Positions 63,179-64,000 of a DNA stretch of 64,000 nucleotides are shown here, piece after piece (the stretch's first letter is position 1; each line of letters begins with the position of its first letter). The position numbers were made by a program, and so were the translations under genes. Under the pieces are notes generated by a model. That model searched no databases and was not told where the DNA came from. It was given only the letters and a program-made list of their open reading frames with translations. The stretch is from Cyanoderma ruficeps (Eukaryota; Chordata; Aves; Passeriformes; Timaliidae), in assembly GCA_008694505.1 (NCBI GenBank), contig VZDJ01006585.1, positions 10,074,276 through 10,138,275 on the forward strand, in the 5' to 3' direction.

Positions 63179-64000
63179 TTAAAATCAGGTATAAACAACA
63201 GATATTTCTGCTTTATTTTAACCCTTGATCATCACAGTAAGACCTTGTGTGTATGTCAGAACAAAAAGGTAATGAGAACCTGTCCTTTCTATATTTAAAA
63301 CTAACAAGAATTATTAGGCTGTTAACATTTTTTGATTTAGTTTAATTACAGCAATTAAGAGATTACCTGCACTGAAGCACTTATCTGCAGCAGATCTAGC
63401 CTAGAGGTGAGAATCAAAGGGAGAGGAAAAAGGAAACAGTTCATTTATTCTCAGTTCAACTTGACACCAGACTTTAAAGCATATTTGTCACCTTTCCACT
63501 GTTTTTAAAGTACGGTTGTAAGTGACTGAACTCTCTGGAAGAGAAAAATGCTATTGAAGGTCTCTTGGAACTTTCAGTCTGTTTATGACTTTTCTACTAA
63601 TGCTGGGGGGAGGAAGAAAATCTGTGACTTTCCTACATCACTGCTTGAATTTTCTTCAGTGTTTCCACATTTGAATGTCCTAAAATGATGAAGTTTTAAC
63701 TGATGGAGAGGGTGATTGTACTATCATAGAAGTACAATTTTCTGATATAAACTCATTTGCTAACTTACCTACCATAATCATACTATTAGAGCATTTTCAC
63801 AAACTGAGTTTAGATCACTTAAGCTTAGGGTACATGCTTGCCTAAAATGATAAGTACTTTTTCAAGTATTACTTCAATTACTAAATTGACAGCCACCAAA
63901 CAGCCACCAGCTGGAATGAAATAAAACCAACCAACCAAAAAAGGGATGCGAAATACAACAAGAAATGGTTTGCTTTTCTGAGGTGAGGCTTAGAATATTT
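63179..64000. other. AT-rich DNA, nothing recognised
   Basis: Ordinary AT-rich sequence up to the window end. A short CCAA repeat lies near 63925-63940. Confidence 0.6.

Noticed and set aside
1..64000. CRISPR arrays, operons, riboswitches or bacterial mobile elements
   Set aside because: No regularly spaced direct repeats with unique spacers, no dense same-strand coding, and clear vertebrate CR1 content; the setting is eukaryotic.

Overview
The window reads as AT-rich vertebrate nuclear DNA, almost certainly from a bird. The only abundant interspersed repeat is the CR1 LINE, which is the dominant retrotransposon of birds. Its copies are short and mostly 5'-truncated, with the typical avian CR1 3' end (degenerate ATTCTATGATTCTATG tail). 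I saw no SINEs. The species cannot be fixed from the sequence. There are two single ambiguous bases (11686 and 32699), so this is a draft-type assembly.

I found no functional protein-coding gene, no rRNA or tRNA gene, no CRISPR array and no bacterial-type operon. Most open frames are short and come from low stop density or from the antisense strand of CR1 copies. The window is best described as a gene desert or a very long intron.

Layout: (1) 1-26.2 kb carries seven CR1 copies, all on the + strand. One of them (13.46-14.05 kb) is inserted inside an older copy, and one (25.3-26.2 kb) holds a tiny piece resembling an avian LTR start. (2) 28.7-57.4 kb carries five CR1 copies, all on the - strand, again with one nested pair (34.1-35.5 kb). 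(3) 59.2-63.2 kb returns to + strand copies. One of these is an unusual 5'-side fragment that encodes part of the CR1 endonuclease domain. Between these lies AT-rich sequence with simple repeats, homopolymers and several striking inverted repeats.

The most informative non-CR1 features are listed here. A GC-rich fragment at 43.41-43.89 kb on the - strand encodes an uninterrupted stretch of the NUMA1 coiled-coil rod. It is a displaced gene fragment, most simply a pseudogene. A near-perfect hairpin of about 79 nt lies at 22354-22432, with 38-39 nt arms, two mismatches and one bulge. A bulged hairpin at 46086-46141 sits at the edge of a C-rich block. That block contains the longest open frame of the window (210 codons), which I judge non-coding. 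Two or three exon-like segments have good splice-site context (27042-27135 +, 46599-46817 +, 55834-55858 -). They might belong to unannotated transcripts but have no recognised product.

I did not find a convincing new biological system. The best leads are the 22.4 kb hairpin, the NUMA1 fragment, the two CR1-in-CR1 insertions of one subfamily into older copies, and the block-wise strand bias of the CR1 copies.
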